64,000 nucleotides of DNA from Nonlabens arenilitoris (GTDB lineage: Bacteria; Bacteroidota; Bacteroidia; Flavobacteriales; Flavobacteriaceae). This document shows positions 19,487 to 29,167 of this stretch, piece by piece. The stretch is taken from the NCBI RefSeq assembly GCF_002954765.1, contig NZ_MTPW01000001.1, positions 2,307,501 through 2,371,500 on the forward strand, given 5' to 3'. A program made the translations under genes and the position numbers. Each line of letters starts with the position of its first letter. The first letter of the stretch is position 1. The notes beneath the pieces are model-generated. The model saw only the letters and a program-made list of their open reading frames with translations, did not search any database and was not told where the DNA came from.

Positions 19487-19562
19487 GACGTATGTTAATG
19501 GTTAGTTTCCAATGTCTTGCCTAAGTTAAGAAAATTAAATGAAGGTATTCAATATGTTTATT

Positions 19563-20726
19563 TTAATCTATTAACTTCTTACGTTTTAAAGTTGTTTTAT
19601 ATTCTTTATTATGTCGCAAGTAAGTAATCTCTAGTACTTCTAATTCTTCTAGATCAAGGGTATTATATACCTCGCAAGCAGTTTGGTCGGTAAGCGATCT
19701 CAAATTATGCTCATTAATATTTAATAATTGATCACCTATCTGTAGATCAATCTCAATATCTTTAATTAGTGCCACAACTATAGCTTTATTTTCTTTAAAC
19801 CTAGTTTGAAAACCAAAAGCGCTTTTTTCTGCCTTTTCAAATTCTTTTAGTTTGTTGAGGTAAATGATATTAGAAGACCAGTCTATAATCACATCATGCT
19901 TATTCATAAAATCATTTCCTATCAAACTTCCGTGATCTAGTTCTACAATTTGTTGCCCCATTTTAATCGAGCCTATCTTTAAACTATCTGTCTTTATCGT
20001 TCTAGTAGACGTAGAGTCTTTAACATTATAAAGACCGACGCTAGAACTACCATACTTTACATACCCTATGGATTCTTTAAAATCTGCAATATCACTATCC
20101 ACATCTATATGGCCTGCAAATCCTGTATCAAAAGTGAAACTTGTTTTGACACCATTAACAAAGCCTATGACATAAGGTGTTTTTTGTGCACTCGTATAAA
20201 ACTGTAAACTGTCACGATAACTTGATATATCAAAGTTATCTAGTTGATCTGTGATGGTGATTTCTTTATTCTGATAATCAAATTTCCAAAATGATTTTGC
20301 CATTTGATTAGCGCCTATTATTCCATCGATTTCCATGCAGTTAAATTCAAATACATCACGCAGGTCAGCAACTATGGCTCCTATGTCATAATATAGCAGG
20401 TTGCCAATTTTTATTTCAGGCACAATAACTACCTCTTGATTATTGGACTGCCCTTGTGAGTCTTTCACATTTGTGTTGTGAGCAGAATCTACATTTAAAT
20501 CTCTATAAATTTGATTAGAAATAACGGTAGGTGCGCCAGTATCTACCAGAAAAGTATAAGTCTTATGATTAATTACAACATCTATTAATGCAAAATTATA
20601 ATCATAATTAAATTTGATGACTTCAGAATAATCATTAGTTGCAATCGATCCACCGTTAAGTGTTTTAGATATACCACGGCAAGAGATGATAAAAAGAATC
20701 ATTAATAAATAGAGTAGTCTTTTCAT
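19563..20726 (-). CDS. Retropepsin-like aspartyl protease lipoprotein with PDZ-like C-terminus
   Basis: MKRLLYLLMILFIISC is a lipoprotein signal. Two aspartyl-protease half-sites are visible: FLVDTGAPTVIS and FTFDTGFAGHI, each with the D-T-G triad, followed by IGNDFMNKHDVIIDW, a typical last strand of the bacterial retropepsin-like fold. The C-terminal part (IKDIEIDLQIGDQLLNINEHNLRSL) resembles a PDZ domain. The product of 387 residues is expected to be a periplasmic or outer-membrane-anchored peptidase of unknown substrate. It is divergent from the carboxylase gene, and the 24-bp palindrome copy lies between them. Confidence 0.82.
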   Translation of the reverse strand: MKRLLYLLMILFIISCRGISKTLNGGSIATNDYSEVIKFNYDYNFALIDVVINHKTYTFLVDTGAPTVISNQIYRDLNVDSAHNTNVKDSQGQSNNQEVVIVPEIKIGNLLYYDIGAIVADLRDVFEFNCMEIDGIIGANQMAKSFWKFDYQNKEITITDQLDNFDISSYRDSLQFYTSAQKTPYVIGFVNGVKTSFTFDTGFAGHIDVDSDIADFKESIGYVKYGSSSVGLYNVKDSTSTRTIKTDSLKIGSIKMGQQIVELDHGSLIGNDFMNKHDVIIDWSSNIIYLNKLKEFEKAEKSAFGFQTRFKENKAIVVALIKDIEIDLQIGDQLLNINEHNLRSLTDQTACEVYNTLDLEELEVLEITYLRHNKEYKTTLKRKKLID

Positions 20727-20763
20727 GATGGTAAGTTAGATTTTAAAGATAGGGCTAGTTAAG

Positions 20764-20787
20764 ATTACGCTTTCGCGAAAGCGTAAT
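20764..20787. repeat. Dispersed palindrome copy 3 (24 bp, longest)
   Basis: The core GCTTTCGCGAAAGC (20769-20782) extends to a perfect 24-bp palindrome with ATTAC and GTAAT ends. It lies in the shared upstream region of the divergent peptidase and carboxylase genes. Confidence 0.95.
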
Positions 20788-20817
20788 AATTCACATTTTT
20801 CTAACATCTAAAATCGC

Positions 20818-20825
20818 TATTTTTG
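20818..20825 (+). promoter_or_regulatory. -7 promoter element of acyl-CoA carboxylase gene
   Basis: TATTTTTG matches TAnnTTTG exactly, 16 bp before the ATG at 20842. Confidence 0.55.
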
Positions 20826-20841
20826 AGCAAACATTCATTAC

Positions 20842-22470
20842 ATGGACATTAACTTCAATAAAAACGAAGATCACAATAAGTTACTACTTTCAGATTTAAA
20901 ACGCAGACTTGCTGACGTGCATTTAGGTGGCGGTAAAAAGCGTATTGAAAAATTGCATGCCAAAGGTAAGATGACAGCTAGAGAACGTATTGATTATCTA
21001 GTCGATAATCCAGAGGATTGCATAGAAATAGCAGCGTTTGCAGGTGATGGAATGTATAAAGAGCATGGTGGTTGCCCTAGTGGTGGCGTGGTGATAAAGA
21101 TAGGATATGTAAAAGGTAGACAGGTTATGGTGGTGGCAAATGATGCTACTGTAAAAGCCGGCGCATGGTTCCCTATTACAGGAAAAAAGAACTTGAGAGC
21201 ACAAGAAATTGCCATGGAAAATAGATTGCCTATTATCTATCTGGTAGATAGTGCTGGTGTGTATTTACCTATGCAGGATGAGATTTTTCCAGATAAAGAA
21301 CATTTCGGTCGCATATTTAGAAATAATGCAGTGATGAGCAGTATGGGAATTACCCAAATAGCTGCCGTTATGGGTAGTTGTGTGGCTGGTGGTGCTTATT
21401 TACCTATTATGAGTGATGAAGCACTTATAGTAGATAAAACAGGTAGTATTTTCCTTGCTGGTTCTTACCTCGTTAAAGCAGCGATAGGAGAAAGTATAGA
21501 TAATGAAACTTTAGGTGGTGCAACGACGCATTGCGAGATTAGCGGTGTTACAGACTATAAAGCAGCAGACGATAAAGATGCGCTGGATAAAATCAAAAAC
21601 ATCATCGATAAAATAGGTGATTATGATCGTGCCGGTTTCAGTCGAGTAGAAGCGGTAAAACCAGCGCTGGATCCAGAAGAATTATTTGGTGTATTGCCTA
21701 GAGAACGATCTGCTCAATATGACATGATGGATATCATCAACAGAGTTGTAGATGCCGATACTTTTGAAGCTTATAAAGATGGCTATGGTCAAACTATTAT
21801 TACTGGTTATGCACGTATAGATGGTTGGGCAGTAGGAATAGTGGCTAACCAGCGCAAGATTGTAAAAACGAAGAAAGGTGAGATGCAGTTCGGTGGTGTG
21901 ATCTACAGCGATAGTGCTGATAAGGCCACTCGTTTTATAGCCAACTGTAACCAGAAAAAAATACCGCTGGTGTTTTTACAAGACGTTACTGGCTTTATGG
22001 TAGGATCTAAGTCGGAACATGGTGGTATTATTAAAGATGGAGCAAAAATGGTAAATGCCGTTTCAAATTCTGTGGTTCCTAAATTCACTATCGTGATAGG
22101 AAATAGCTACGGAGCTGGAAATTATGCCATGTGTGGTAAAGCTTATGACCCTAGATTAATAGCCGCTTGGCCTAGTGCAGAGCTAGCAGTAATGAGTGGA
22201 AATAGTGCCGCAAAAGTACTGATGCAAATAGAAAAAGCTTCTCTAGAAAAATCAGGTAAAAAACTGACTGAAGAAGAAGAAAAAGAACTGTTTGCTAAAA
22301 CTAAAGATCGTTATGATGAGCAAGTATCACCATATTATGCAGCATCCAGAATATGGACTGATGGCGTTATAGATCCACGAGATACACGCAAGTGGATTTC
22401 TATGGGAATTGAAGCGGCAGATCATGCGCCTATCACAAAGGACTTTAACTTAGGCGTTATACAGACGTAA
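20842..22470 (+). CDS. Acyl-CoA carboxylase carboxyltransferase (beta) subunit
   Basis: The 542-residue protein is a biotin-dependent carboxyltransferase of the propionyl-/methylcrotonyl-CoA type: GKMTARERIDYL, then GGCPSGGVVIKIGYV, YLVDSAGVYLP, GSCVAGGAYLPIMSDEALIV and, in the second half, FLQDVTGFMVG and GNSYGAGNYAMCGKAYDPRLIAAWPSAELAVM. It transfers carboxyl from carboxybiotin to an acyl-CoA in the cytosol. No biotin carboxylase or biotin carrier gene is adjacent, so its partners lie elsewhere. The acyl specificity (propionyl, methylcrotonyl or other) cannot be fixed by eye; FMVG is often seen in methylcrotonyl-type enzymes. Confidence 0.9.
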   Translation: MDINFNKNEDHNKLLLSDLKRRLADVHLGGGKKRIEKLHAKGKMTARERIDYLVDNPEDCIEIAAFAGDGMYKEHGGCPSGGVVIKIGYVKGRQVMVVANDATVKAGAWFPITGKKNLRAQEIAMENRLPIIYLVDSAGVYLPMQDEIFPDKEHFGRIFRNNAVMSSMGITQIAAVMGSCVAGGAYLPIMSDEALIVDKTGSIFLAGSYLVKAAIGESIDNETLGGATTHCEISGVTDYKAADDKDALDKIKNIIDKIGDYDRAGFSRVEAVKPALDPEELFGVLPRERSAQYDMMDIINRVVDADTFEAYKDGYGQTIITGYARIDGWAVGIVANQRKIVKTKKGEMQFGGVIYSDSADKATRFIANCNQKKIPLVFLQDVTGFMVGSKSEHGGIIKDGAKMVNAVSNSVVPKFTIVIGNSYGAGNYAMCGKAYDPRLIAAWPSAELAVMSGNSAAKVLMQIEKASLEKSGKKLTEEEEKELFAKTKDRYDEQVSPYYAASRIWTDGVIDPRDTRKWISMGIEAADHAPITKDFNLGVIQT

Positions 22471-22488
22471 TTAAATTAATAACACAAC

Positions 22489-22534
22489 AAAAATAAAGCT
22501 CCAAAATCATTCTTGATTTTGGAGCTTTATTTTT
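22489..22534. terminator. Bidirectional terminator after carboxylase gene
   Basis: A stem of about 20 bp with core GCTCCAAAATCA / TGATTTTGGAGC around TTCT has A and T tracts at its ends. It separates convergent genes. Confidence 0.88.
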
Positions 22535-22553
22535 TATAGAAAAAGAATAGATG

Positions 22554-24485
22554 TTAGTTCTTAAAGAAGTTTTTAGCACTTCTACCATTGTTAGTATCAA
22601 TGATCAGTAAATATTGTCCTTTACTTAGGTTTTCAATATTAAGTATATACTTGTCACTTTGGTTTTCCAACTGTATACGCTTGATGTTTTTACCAGTGAT
22701 ATCATATATGCCTATCGCTTCTATAGATGAGTTAATAGTACTGATATTTACTAAATCTTGTGAAGGATTAGGGAATAGTTCCACATCGACCTCTATGTCA
22801 ACTATACTGGCTGTTGCGCAATTCATATTAAATGAAGCTGTGGCATCGATATTAGTTACAAAATTACTATTCATATAGGTTATGTCAGATACTTCAATAC
22901 AAGTGAGGCCAGTATTGTTAAGAGCATTAAAATTCCATAAATTTTCATTGGTAGGGTCTGTTGGGTCATTTGGAGCTAGCAGACCGTTAGCGCCGTTATT
23001 TAAATTTAGTTGGGTTAATTGATTGTTATTTACGTCGATAAATGTGAGTAAAGCATTTGAAGATAAATCTAATTGACCTAGGCTATTATCTCTCGTTACT
23101 AGAAATTTTAGAGCGCTATTCATAGACAGGTCTACATTGCTTAAATTGTTGTTATTTAAATAAATGCCTTCGAGTAAAACATTCTGACTAAAGTCTATTG
23201 TACCTAATAGATTGTTTGTGAAACCAACTTCAATTAAGTTAATATTACTATTAATATTTACTGCGGTAAGTTCACTATTATCCCAAAAAAGAGATTCTAC
23301 ACTACCCAGAAGACTGAAATCTGGATTTGTTATTCTACTACCAACGTTGATTAGTTCTATAAGGTTTGAGTTGTTGGTAAAATCAATCGATGTTATTGGG
23401 TAGTCAGTAGTAGTGCGATCAAAATTACTTGAACCAAATCTTAAATATTCTAATTGTGGATTTAAGGTAATATCAATACCTGTTAGTAGTGGACAGGATA
23501 GTAATTCTAGACGTTCTAATAAAGAGTTTTGACTGACATCAATAGATGTCAATTGATTTGCAAATGCAAGTCTTAAGGTTCTTAAGTTAGGGTTATTATT
23601 GGTATTTATACTGGAGTAGGTTCCTCCTATGGCATCTAGAAATTCAAGGTTGGTAGCTCCGGAAATGTCAATATTCTGTAAGCTAAAATTAAAAATAAAG
23701 CTGGCATAAGTTATTGAATTTGTAGAACTCATGTCCACTGTAGTAATAGAATTATTACCTAGATTCACAAAGCGAGCATTATTTACTAGTTGAGAGTTAA
23801 ATGTAGCTATGGAATTATCATTTGCTCTTAACGTGTCTAGAGCAACAAAAGCCTCTAAACCAGTTAAGTCACTAATCCCTTTATTAGATATGTCTAAAGT
23901 ATTAACGGCACTTACATTTGCACTATCTAGAAAATTATCTAATATCGTATCATAACCTAAAGTGATTAGTTCTTGTTCAAAATTATCATCAGGTATTACC
24001 GTTTGTCCTGCAGGGACATTTACTTTGATTAAGTTAAATGTGGCTTGAGCGGTCGGAATCCCACAAGCTGCCATGGTGTTTTCTGTATAATTTATAGTAA
24101 AATTATTATCACCACTAGTGATACTCCATAAAGAATTGTTGCCGGCACTAGCTTCATCATAGATGATATTAGGAGCAGTAGTACATTGTAGATTTGTGTC
24201 TAATAAAGGAACAGCTATTTCATTATTTGATAAATCTAAAACTACCGAAACCGTTGCACCATTAAACTCAGGTAGTAATTGAATTGTAAATACTCTTTCA
24301 TTAGGTGTGTTTCCGACTGAAATATAAACATCTGTTTCATTAAAGTTAGAAGCGGTGAAAGCAGAACCTACTCCAGTAGTCCCGTTGGTAAGTTGATATA
24401 AGCCAACCATAAAATCATTAGGTTGAGCTGTCATCAAAGAAATATTGAGCACAAACCCGATTATAATAAGTAATTTAATTTTCAT
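22554..24485 (-). CDS. Secreted LRR-like protein with T9SS sorting domain
   Basis: I start at the ATG at 24483-24485 because it places a normal signal peptide (MKIKLLIIIGFVLNISLMTAQ) at the N-terminus; a GTG 30 bases upstream is less likely. Residues about 170-560 are irregular leucine-rich repeats of internalin-like kind (SNKGISDLTGLEAFVALDTL, NLGNNSITTVDMS, NNNNLSNVDLS). The last about 75 residues (VELFPNPSQDLVNIS... GQYLLIIDTNNGRSAKNFFKN) form a type A Por sorting domain. The protein is thus exported by Sec and T9SS and displayed at the surface, likely in adhesion. The ligand is unknown. A LuxR-type regulator gene lies just upstream on the same strand. Confidence 0.87.
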   Translation of the reverse strand: MKIKLLIIIGFVLNISLMTAQPNDFMVGLYQLTNGTTGVGSAFTASNFNETDVYISVGNTPNERVFTIQLLPEFNGATVSVVLDLSNNEIAVPLLDTNLQCTTAPNIIYDEASAGNNSLWSITSGDNNFTINYTENTMAACGIPTAQATFNLIKVNVPAGQTVIPDDNFEQELITLGYDTILDNFLDSANVSAVNTLDISNKGISDLTGLEAFVALDTLRANDNSIATFNSQLVNNARFVNLGNNSITTVDMSSTNSITYASFIFNFSLQNIDISGATNLEFLDAIGGTYSSINTNNNPNLRTLRLAFANQLTSIDVSQNSLLERLELLSCPLLTGIDITLNPQLEYLRFGSSNFDRTTTDYPITSIDFTNNSNLIELINVGSRITNPDFSLLGSVESLFWDNSELTAVNINSNINLIEVGFTNNLLGTIDFSQNVLLEGIYLNNNNLSNVDLSMNSALKFLVTRDNSLGQLDLSSNALLTFIDVNNNQLTQLNLNNGANGLLAPNDPTDPTNENLWNFNALNNTGLTCIEVSDITYMNSNFVTNIDATASFNMNCATASIVDIEVDVELFPNPSQDLVNISTINSSIEAIGIYDITGKNIKRIQLENQSDKYILNIENLSKGQYLLIIDTNNGRSAKNFFKN

Positions 24486-24551
24486 AATATGTAGTTTGGT
24501 CAAAACTACAATCACAACCTAATGTATAAAATACCCTATTTGGGGTATATT

Positions 24552-25244
24552 TTATAATAGTTCAAGAGCTAAAGAAATTTTGACAATTTCAGTAATTTTT
24601 GATACATCAAGTTTTCTATAAATATTCTTTCTATGGGTATGGACACTATGCTTAGAAATAATAAGAATTTCGCTTATTTCTTGATTAGATTTTCCTTTTG
24701 CGATAAGCTTTATGATTTCTTTTTCCCTTTTAGTTAAGGTTTGAAATCGTTGCCATTGTAGAAGAGATTTTTCTCCCCATGGAATTATTTGTTTCAGCAC
24801 TTTTTCTAATCCACTTTGTTGATGTGGAAAAAAAGTAGTGTTGAGACTTAAAGTTTCATTCAATAATATCTTATTTGTGAAATAAGTCACCATTTTACCA
24901 TTCATTGACACACATTGTAAATAGTCGCTAACTTCATCAAAGTCATTTCTAAAATTTAGAATTTTAGCCTTGTTGATAGCGTTTTTGTATAAATGAGGAT
25001 TTGATATGGACGGTAAATACTCTATTCCAATTTCATAAAGCAATTCCATTTCTTGACCGTAACTAAAAAACACATCGGCAAAAACTTCATATTCTAAGGT
25101 AACTCTATCATTAACATAAACCGGTTGAGGTAGAAAATCTACTATCGCGTTAAAACTATTTCTATCATTTTGAAATAAGTGTTTTAACCTAAAGGCAAGA
25201 TGTTGTGATTGGACGCGGTACTCATTCTCGGTAAATAGATTCAT
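24552..25244 (-). CDS. LuxR-type HTH regulator
   Basis: The C-terminal 65 residues are a LuxR/GerE HTH: LTKREKEIIKLIAKGKSNQEIS, ISKHSVHTHRKNIYRKL. The N-terminal about 165 residues do not show a receiver-domain Asp signature and may form a PAS-like or other sensory domain. I chose the ATG at 25242-25244 because it lies 4 bp after the hydrolase stop, consistent with coupling; a longer reading starting at 25283 would overlap the hydrolase gene. The regulator follows an alpha/beta hydrolase and precedes the T9SS LRR gene. A target cannot be inferred. Confidence 0.82.
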   Translation of the reverse strand: MNLFTENEYRVQSQHLAFRLKHLFQNDRNSFNAIVDFLPQPVYVNDRVTLEYEVFADVFFSYGQEMELLYEIGIEYLPSISNPHLYKNAINKAKILNFRNDFDEVSDYLQCVSMNGKMVTYFTNKILLNETLSLNTTFFPHQQSGLEKVLKQIIPWGEKSLLQWQRFQTLTKREKEIIKLIAKGKSNQEISEILIISKHSVHTHRKNIYRKLDVSKITEIVKISLALELL

Positions 25245-25248
25245 TTCT

Positions 25249-26022
25249 CTATTGTAAATGAGGTTTAAAAACGTCTCTGGCAAGTTGATTGATTATAGTG
25301 GACATCTCTTCAGGTAGCTCTAAAGTTGGGTAATGGCCACAGTTTTCTAGCTCAATATAACTAGTGTTGTGTGATGATTCTTGAACTACCTTTTTCAAAT
25401 ATTCTTTGTTTACTGATGGATCATTCGAGCCACTTACAATTACCTTAGGACATTTTAAATTTATAAAAGATTTATGTTGATCTGACCAGTTACCATTAAA
25501 TAAATCTTCAGCCGTCGCAGATCTCACTTTGGGATTAGAATTTTTAAAATCGTTGACTATTTGTTCTGTGAATTTTTGCTCATATACCGTTACAGATGCG
25601 GCACTTACTATTTCTTCATCAGTAGAATTCTCTTTTAAAAAGGTTTGTAATGCTTCTACAGGTAAAAAAGCTTCTTCAAAATTAATAGGCTTTTTAACTG
25701 GTGGTGCACTAAAAATAATCAACCCTTTAAGTTCCTTTATTTGATGTGCTATTTCCATAGCAATATGACCGCCTAAACTATTACCGGCCAGTAATATAGG
25801 TTTCCCATAACTATTTATAAGTGATAATAGCTTTTGTTTATAAAACGATAGGCTGAAATCAGTGTTATCATCTGGATTCTCGTTAATTTCGTGTCCAGAA
25901 AGCGTAGGGATTAGAACTGAGTTATTTAATTTTAAATCTTTAAAAACTTTAGATGAAGATGAGTTTCCGTGAAGTAAAACGATGATATTTTCGTCATCTG
26001 AGCTGATAAATGTACTTTTCAT
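25249..26022 (-). CDS. Alpha/beta hydrolase
   Basis: The protein has the fold signature NIIVLLHGNSSSSKVF, nucleophile elbow LLAGNSLGGHIAMEIA (Ser in GNSLGG), acid region CPKVIVSGSNDPSVN and the catalytic His in LENCGHYPTLELPEEM. Length is about 257 residues from the ATG at 26020-26022, chosen because upstream in-frame codons offer only a TTG at 26040. It is likely a cytosolic esterase or similar; the lack of a cap domain signature prevents naming a substrate. It is in an apparent two-gene operon with the LuxR-type regulator. Confidence 0.87.
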   Translation of the reverse strand: MKSTFISSDDENIIVLLHGNSSSSKVFKDLKLNNSVLIPTLSGHEINENPDDNTDFSLSFYKQKLLSLINSYGKPILLAGNSLGGHIAMEIAHQIKELKGLIIFSAPPVKKPINFEEAFLPVEALQTFLKENSTDEEIVSAASVTVYEQKFTEQIVNDFKNSNPKVRSATAEDLFNGNWSDQHKSFINLKCPKVIVSGSNDPSVNKEYLKKVVQESSHNTSYIELENCGHYPTLELPEEMSTIINQLARDVFKPHLQ

Positions 26023-26113
26023 AAAACGTAGGTTCCTCAAATTAAGTCAATTTAATTTTCTTACAAAAGAAACCGATTGATTAATTTTAGTTAACTTCTT
26101 AATTCATAATATT

Positions 26114-28099
26114 TTGACATTAAAAAAAATCATTTATATCATCATTATTGCGATGATAGCCTTTCTAGGTTATCAAGCCGTAACCTTTTTTGCGCTAGAA
26201 GAAGATAAAATCAACTCGGTGTATTTGATACCGAGTGATGCGATATTTATCATGGAATTTGATGAGCCGCTGGAGAATATGGAAACTCTTTCTAAAAGTG
26301 CTCTATGGGATCATTTACAAACCAATGAGCAAATCCATGAAATGTCAGCCAAAGTCAATGCGTTAGACTCTCTTTTTCAACAAAAAACAGACCTTTTAAA
26401 AATGATAGGTGAACGTGACATTCTTCTATCCGCTCATATGATTAAAAAAGATGATTATGCATTTCTCTATGTAGTGGATATGGATAAGTTATCGAGATTA
26501 GGTGTTATTAAAAATAATATTAATCAATTACTCAATAAGGATTTTAAAGTAACTAAACGGCTATATAAAAACACAGAAATTACTGAAGTCACTGACTTAG
26601 AGACCTATGAAATATTAAATATTGCATTTATTAAGAATCAAATGGTCGCTTCCTACACGCACTCGCTGGTTGAGAAATCTATTGATGAGTATGAGAAGCC
26701 GCAAATAGGAAGGGATTTACAATTCTTAGAAATCCAAAAAGAGCTCAAAAAGAAAGGTCTATTCCGTTTATATCTCAACCACAAGGAACTCTCTGATTAT
26801 TATAAAGTATTTTCTAATGAGCCCAGTACAATTGTTCAATCATTAGAGGATAACTTTAACTACTCTGGATTTTATATTGATGAGGATGATGATCGTTTAT
26901 TAACTGCGGCAGGTTATTCTAGTGGAAATGAAGTCATGGATGCTCTTATAAAGGCGCTCGATGACTCAGGCACTGGATCTGTAGACGCCGTATCTATATT
27001 ACCTCAAGAGACAGCACTTTATATGAGTTTTGGGTTTGATGATTTTTCAAAATTGCATCACTCGTTTTATGATCTATTGGATTCTACACAGCCGGTTATG
27101 GTCAAAGAATATGTTTTAGGTAAAGAAAAAATAGAAAATCTGATAGACATTAATTTAGAAAAGGATTTTTACAGCTGGATTGATGATGAGATCGCTTTCG
27201 CGAAAGCGGATTTTCCACATCTTAGCGAGAAAGATGGTCTAGCTATAGCATTTAAAACTAAAGATGTAGATGAGAGTAAGACAAAATTAAAGTTTATTGA
27301 AAACCAAATTAAAAAAACCACACCTGTTAAATTTCAGACGGTAGATTATAAAGGATATGACATACATTATTTAAATATTAAAGGGTTCTTTAAATTGATC
27401 TTAGGATCTCTTTTTGAGAATATTGAAAAACCTTATTACACTTTTATTGATGATTATGTCATATTCAGTAATTCGCCAGTAACCTTAAAATTATATGTAG
27501 ACGCTTTTGAGGCAAATACAACACTAATGACAGATGAGTATTTTAGAGATTTCATAGATGAATTTAGTAATACTAGCAATGTTTTCCTTTATGTAGATAC
27601 TAATAAACTTGCTCATGCATCCCAATCTTATTTGAATACTGATTCTAAAAATCAACTTAAAAATAATGAGACTTTCTTTTCCCAATTTACCCAATTAGGT
27701 CTAGAATTTAAAGCAGACGATGATCACTTTATAACTAAAGCGGTTGTCCATTATGATGCAGATTATGACATAGAAGCTCAGCGTTTAGAACAACAAACAG
27801 AAGGAGTGCCGTTTTCAGTATTAAAAATTAATAAGGAAGAAATTAATAAGGAAACAATTTTTAACGTTCCTGAGATTTTCCCTAGTGATTTTACAGCAAA
27901 TAGCTATGAAACTAAATTCAATAATGGAAAATTAGAAATGAAAGTATACTTGAAAGATGGTATGCCTCACGGACGCTATAAACTTTATTACTATAATGGA
28001 GAATTAAAAATCTCTGGTCGTTTTAATAAAGGTGAAAAAACAGGAACCTGGAGAGCTTACACGCGAGACGGGAAATTGTTTCATAAGGAGCGGTTTTAA
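26114..28099 (+). CDS. DUF3352-like membrane-anchored protein with MORN-type C-terminus
   Basis: The 661-residue protein starts at TTG (26114), with an N-terminal membrane anchor (MTLKKIIYIIIIAMIAFLGY). The long extracytoplasmic part contains VYLIPSDAIFIMEFDEPLENM and QETALYMSFGFDDFSKL, the sort of repeats seen in DUF3352 proteins. The last about 45 residues (MPHGRYKLYYYNGELKISGRFNKGEKTGTWRAY) are two MORN/YwqK-type repeats. No enzymatic function is known. A dispersed palindrome copy is inserted in frame at codons 361-365 (AFAKA). The alternative start at Met14 would shorten the anchor and is less likely. Confidence 0.75.
   Translation: MTLKKIIYIIIIAMIAFLGYQAVTFFALEEDKINSVYLIPSDAIFIMEFDEPLENMETLSKSALWDHLQTNEQIHEMSAKVNALDSLFQQKTDLLKMIGERDILLSAHMIKKDDYAFLYVVDMDKLSRLGVIKNNINQLLNKDFKVTKRLYKNTEITEVTDLETYEILNIAFIKNQMVASYTHSLVEKSIDEYEKPQIGRDLQFLEIQKELKKKGLFRLYLNHKELSDYYKVFSNEPSTIVQSLEDNFNYSGFYIDEDDDRLLTAAGYSSGNEVMDALIKALDDSGTGSVDAVSILPQETALYMSFGFDDFSKLHHSFYDLLDSTQPVMVKEYVLGKEKIENLIDINLEKDFYSWIDDEIAFAKADFPHLSEKDGLAIAFKTKDVDESKTKLKFIENQIKKTTPVKFQTVDYKGYDIHYLNIKGFFKLILGSLFENIEKPYYTFIDDYVIFSNSPVTLKLYVDAFEANTTLMTDEYFRDFIDEFSNTSNVFLYVDTNKLAHASQSYLNTDSKNQLKNNETFFSQFTQLGLEFKADDDHFITKAVVHYDADYDIEAQRLEQQTEGVPFSVLKINKEEINKETIFNVPEIFPSDFTANSYETKFNNGKLEMKVYLKDGMPHGRYKLYYYNGELKISGRFNKGEKTGTWRAYTRDGKLFHKERF
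27193..27208. repeat. Dispersed palindrome copy 4 (16 bp)
   Basis: CGCTTTCGCGAAAGCG is located inside the DUF3352-like gene and is read as IAFAKAD. Confidence 0.95.
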
Positions 28100-28199
28100 T
28101 GTTTAAGCTTGGTCCATTGTGCATTTCACGCTAAATTTATTTCAGCGTCTCCATATATAGAGAGATAGATTTATTGCCTATTATAATCATAGAATTTCA

Positions 28200-28310
28200 T
28201 CACCGGCAGATTCTGAGATAAACTCAGAATGACAAATTGAAAAATATAGAATAGCTCCTTCCTTTGAGGCTCGCCTGCCGATAGGTACGGGAAGGCTGGG
28301 ATGGGTGTTT
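28200..28310. repeat. Intergenic repeat-like segment with nested hairpins
   Basis: ATTCTGAG / CTCAGAAT (28210-28230) form an 8-bp hairpin. Further on, CCTTCC (28260-28265) and GGAAGG (28290-28295) flank CCTGCCGATAGG-type GC-rich sequence. The composition differs from the AT-rich surroundings, and no open frame is seen. It resembles a degenerate intergenic repeat, but only this copy lies in the window. It fills most of the 230-bp gap between the DUF3352-like gene and pyrF. Confidence 0.45.
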
Positions 28311-28329
28311 TACTAAAGATTTAAATTAT

Positions 28330-29139
28330 CTACAACAATCCAGCCATTTCCTGTTGTAATTCCAGTGCTTTAGCACGTGCGGCTTGAGCAAAATCACTCT
28401 CTACTGATGCATAAATAATACCTCTAGAGGAATTCACTAATAAACCTACTTGGTCATTTTTACCATATTTAACAACCTCGCTTAAAGAACCACCTTGTGC
28501 TCCTACACCAGGTACTAATAAAAAAGCATCTGGTACAATAGCTCTAATGTTACTTAGATATTCAGCTTTTGTAGCGCCTACAACATACATTAAACGCTCG
28601 CTGTGCTGGTATTGAGAAGCTGTTTTCAACACTTCTTGATATAATGGCTTTCCATCAACTGATTTAGTTTGGAAATCTGCACTTCCTGCATTGGAAGTTA
28701 GTGCTAGTAGAATAGCAAACTTATCCTCAAAATCTAGAAAGGGTTCTACAGAATCCTTACCCATATATGGGGCAATAGTTACACTATCAAAGTTTAGGTC
28801 TTCATAAAAAGCCTTTGCATATCTAGTAGAGGTATTGCCTATATCACCACGTTTAGCATCGGCTATGGTAAAGTGGTCAGGATAATTCTCGTTAAGATAA
28901 TTAATAGTTTTTTCCAGTGCTTGCCAGCCTTTCACACCATAAGCTTCAAAGAATGCTGTGTTAGGTTTATAAGCCACACACAAATCATGAGTAGCGTCTA
29001 TAATCGCCTTTGCAAATGCAAAAATAGGATCTTCTTCCTGTAATAAATGAGCTGGTATTTTCTCTAAATCAATATCGAGACCTACGCATAGGAATGACTT
29101 TTTTTCTTGAATTTGCTGGGTAAGTTTATGTAAGGTCAT
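28330..29139 (-). CDS. pyrF: Orotidine 5'-phosphate decarboxylase
   Basis: The 269-residue TIM-barrel enzyme makes UMP from OMP, the last step of de novo pyrimidine synthesis. [14 protein letters not shown] starts the barrel, and [14 protein letters not shown] carries the catalytic Lys and Asp residues (type 2 form); [11 protein letters not shown] and [12 protein letters not shown] bind phosphate. It lies 28 bp downstream of prfA on the same strand and is likely co-transcribed. Confidence 0.96.
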   Translation of the reverse strand: MTLHKLTQQIQEKKSFLCVGLDIDLEKIPAHLLQEEDPIFAFAKAIIDATHDLCVAYKPNTAFFEAYGVKGWQALEKTINYLNENYPDHFTIADAKRGDIGNTSTRYAKAFYEDLNFDSVTIAPYMGKDSVEPFLDFEDKFAILLALTSNAGSADFQTKSVDGKPLYQEVLKTASQYQHSERLMYVVGATKAEYLSNIRAIVPDAFLLVPGVGAQGGSLSEVVKYGKNDQVGLLVNSSRGIIYASVESDFAQAARAKALELQQEMAGLL

Positions 29140-29167
29140 TTTAAGAATTCAAGTTCAACTTCAAGTT

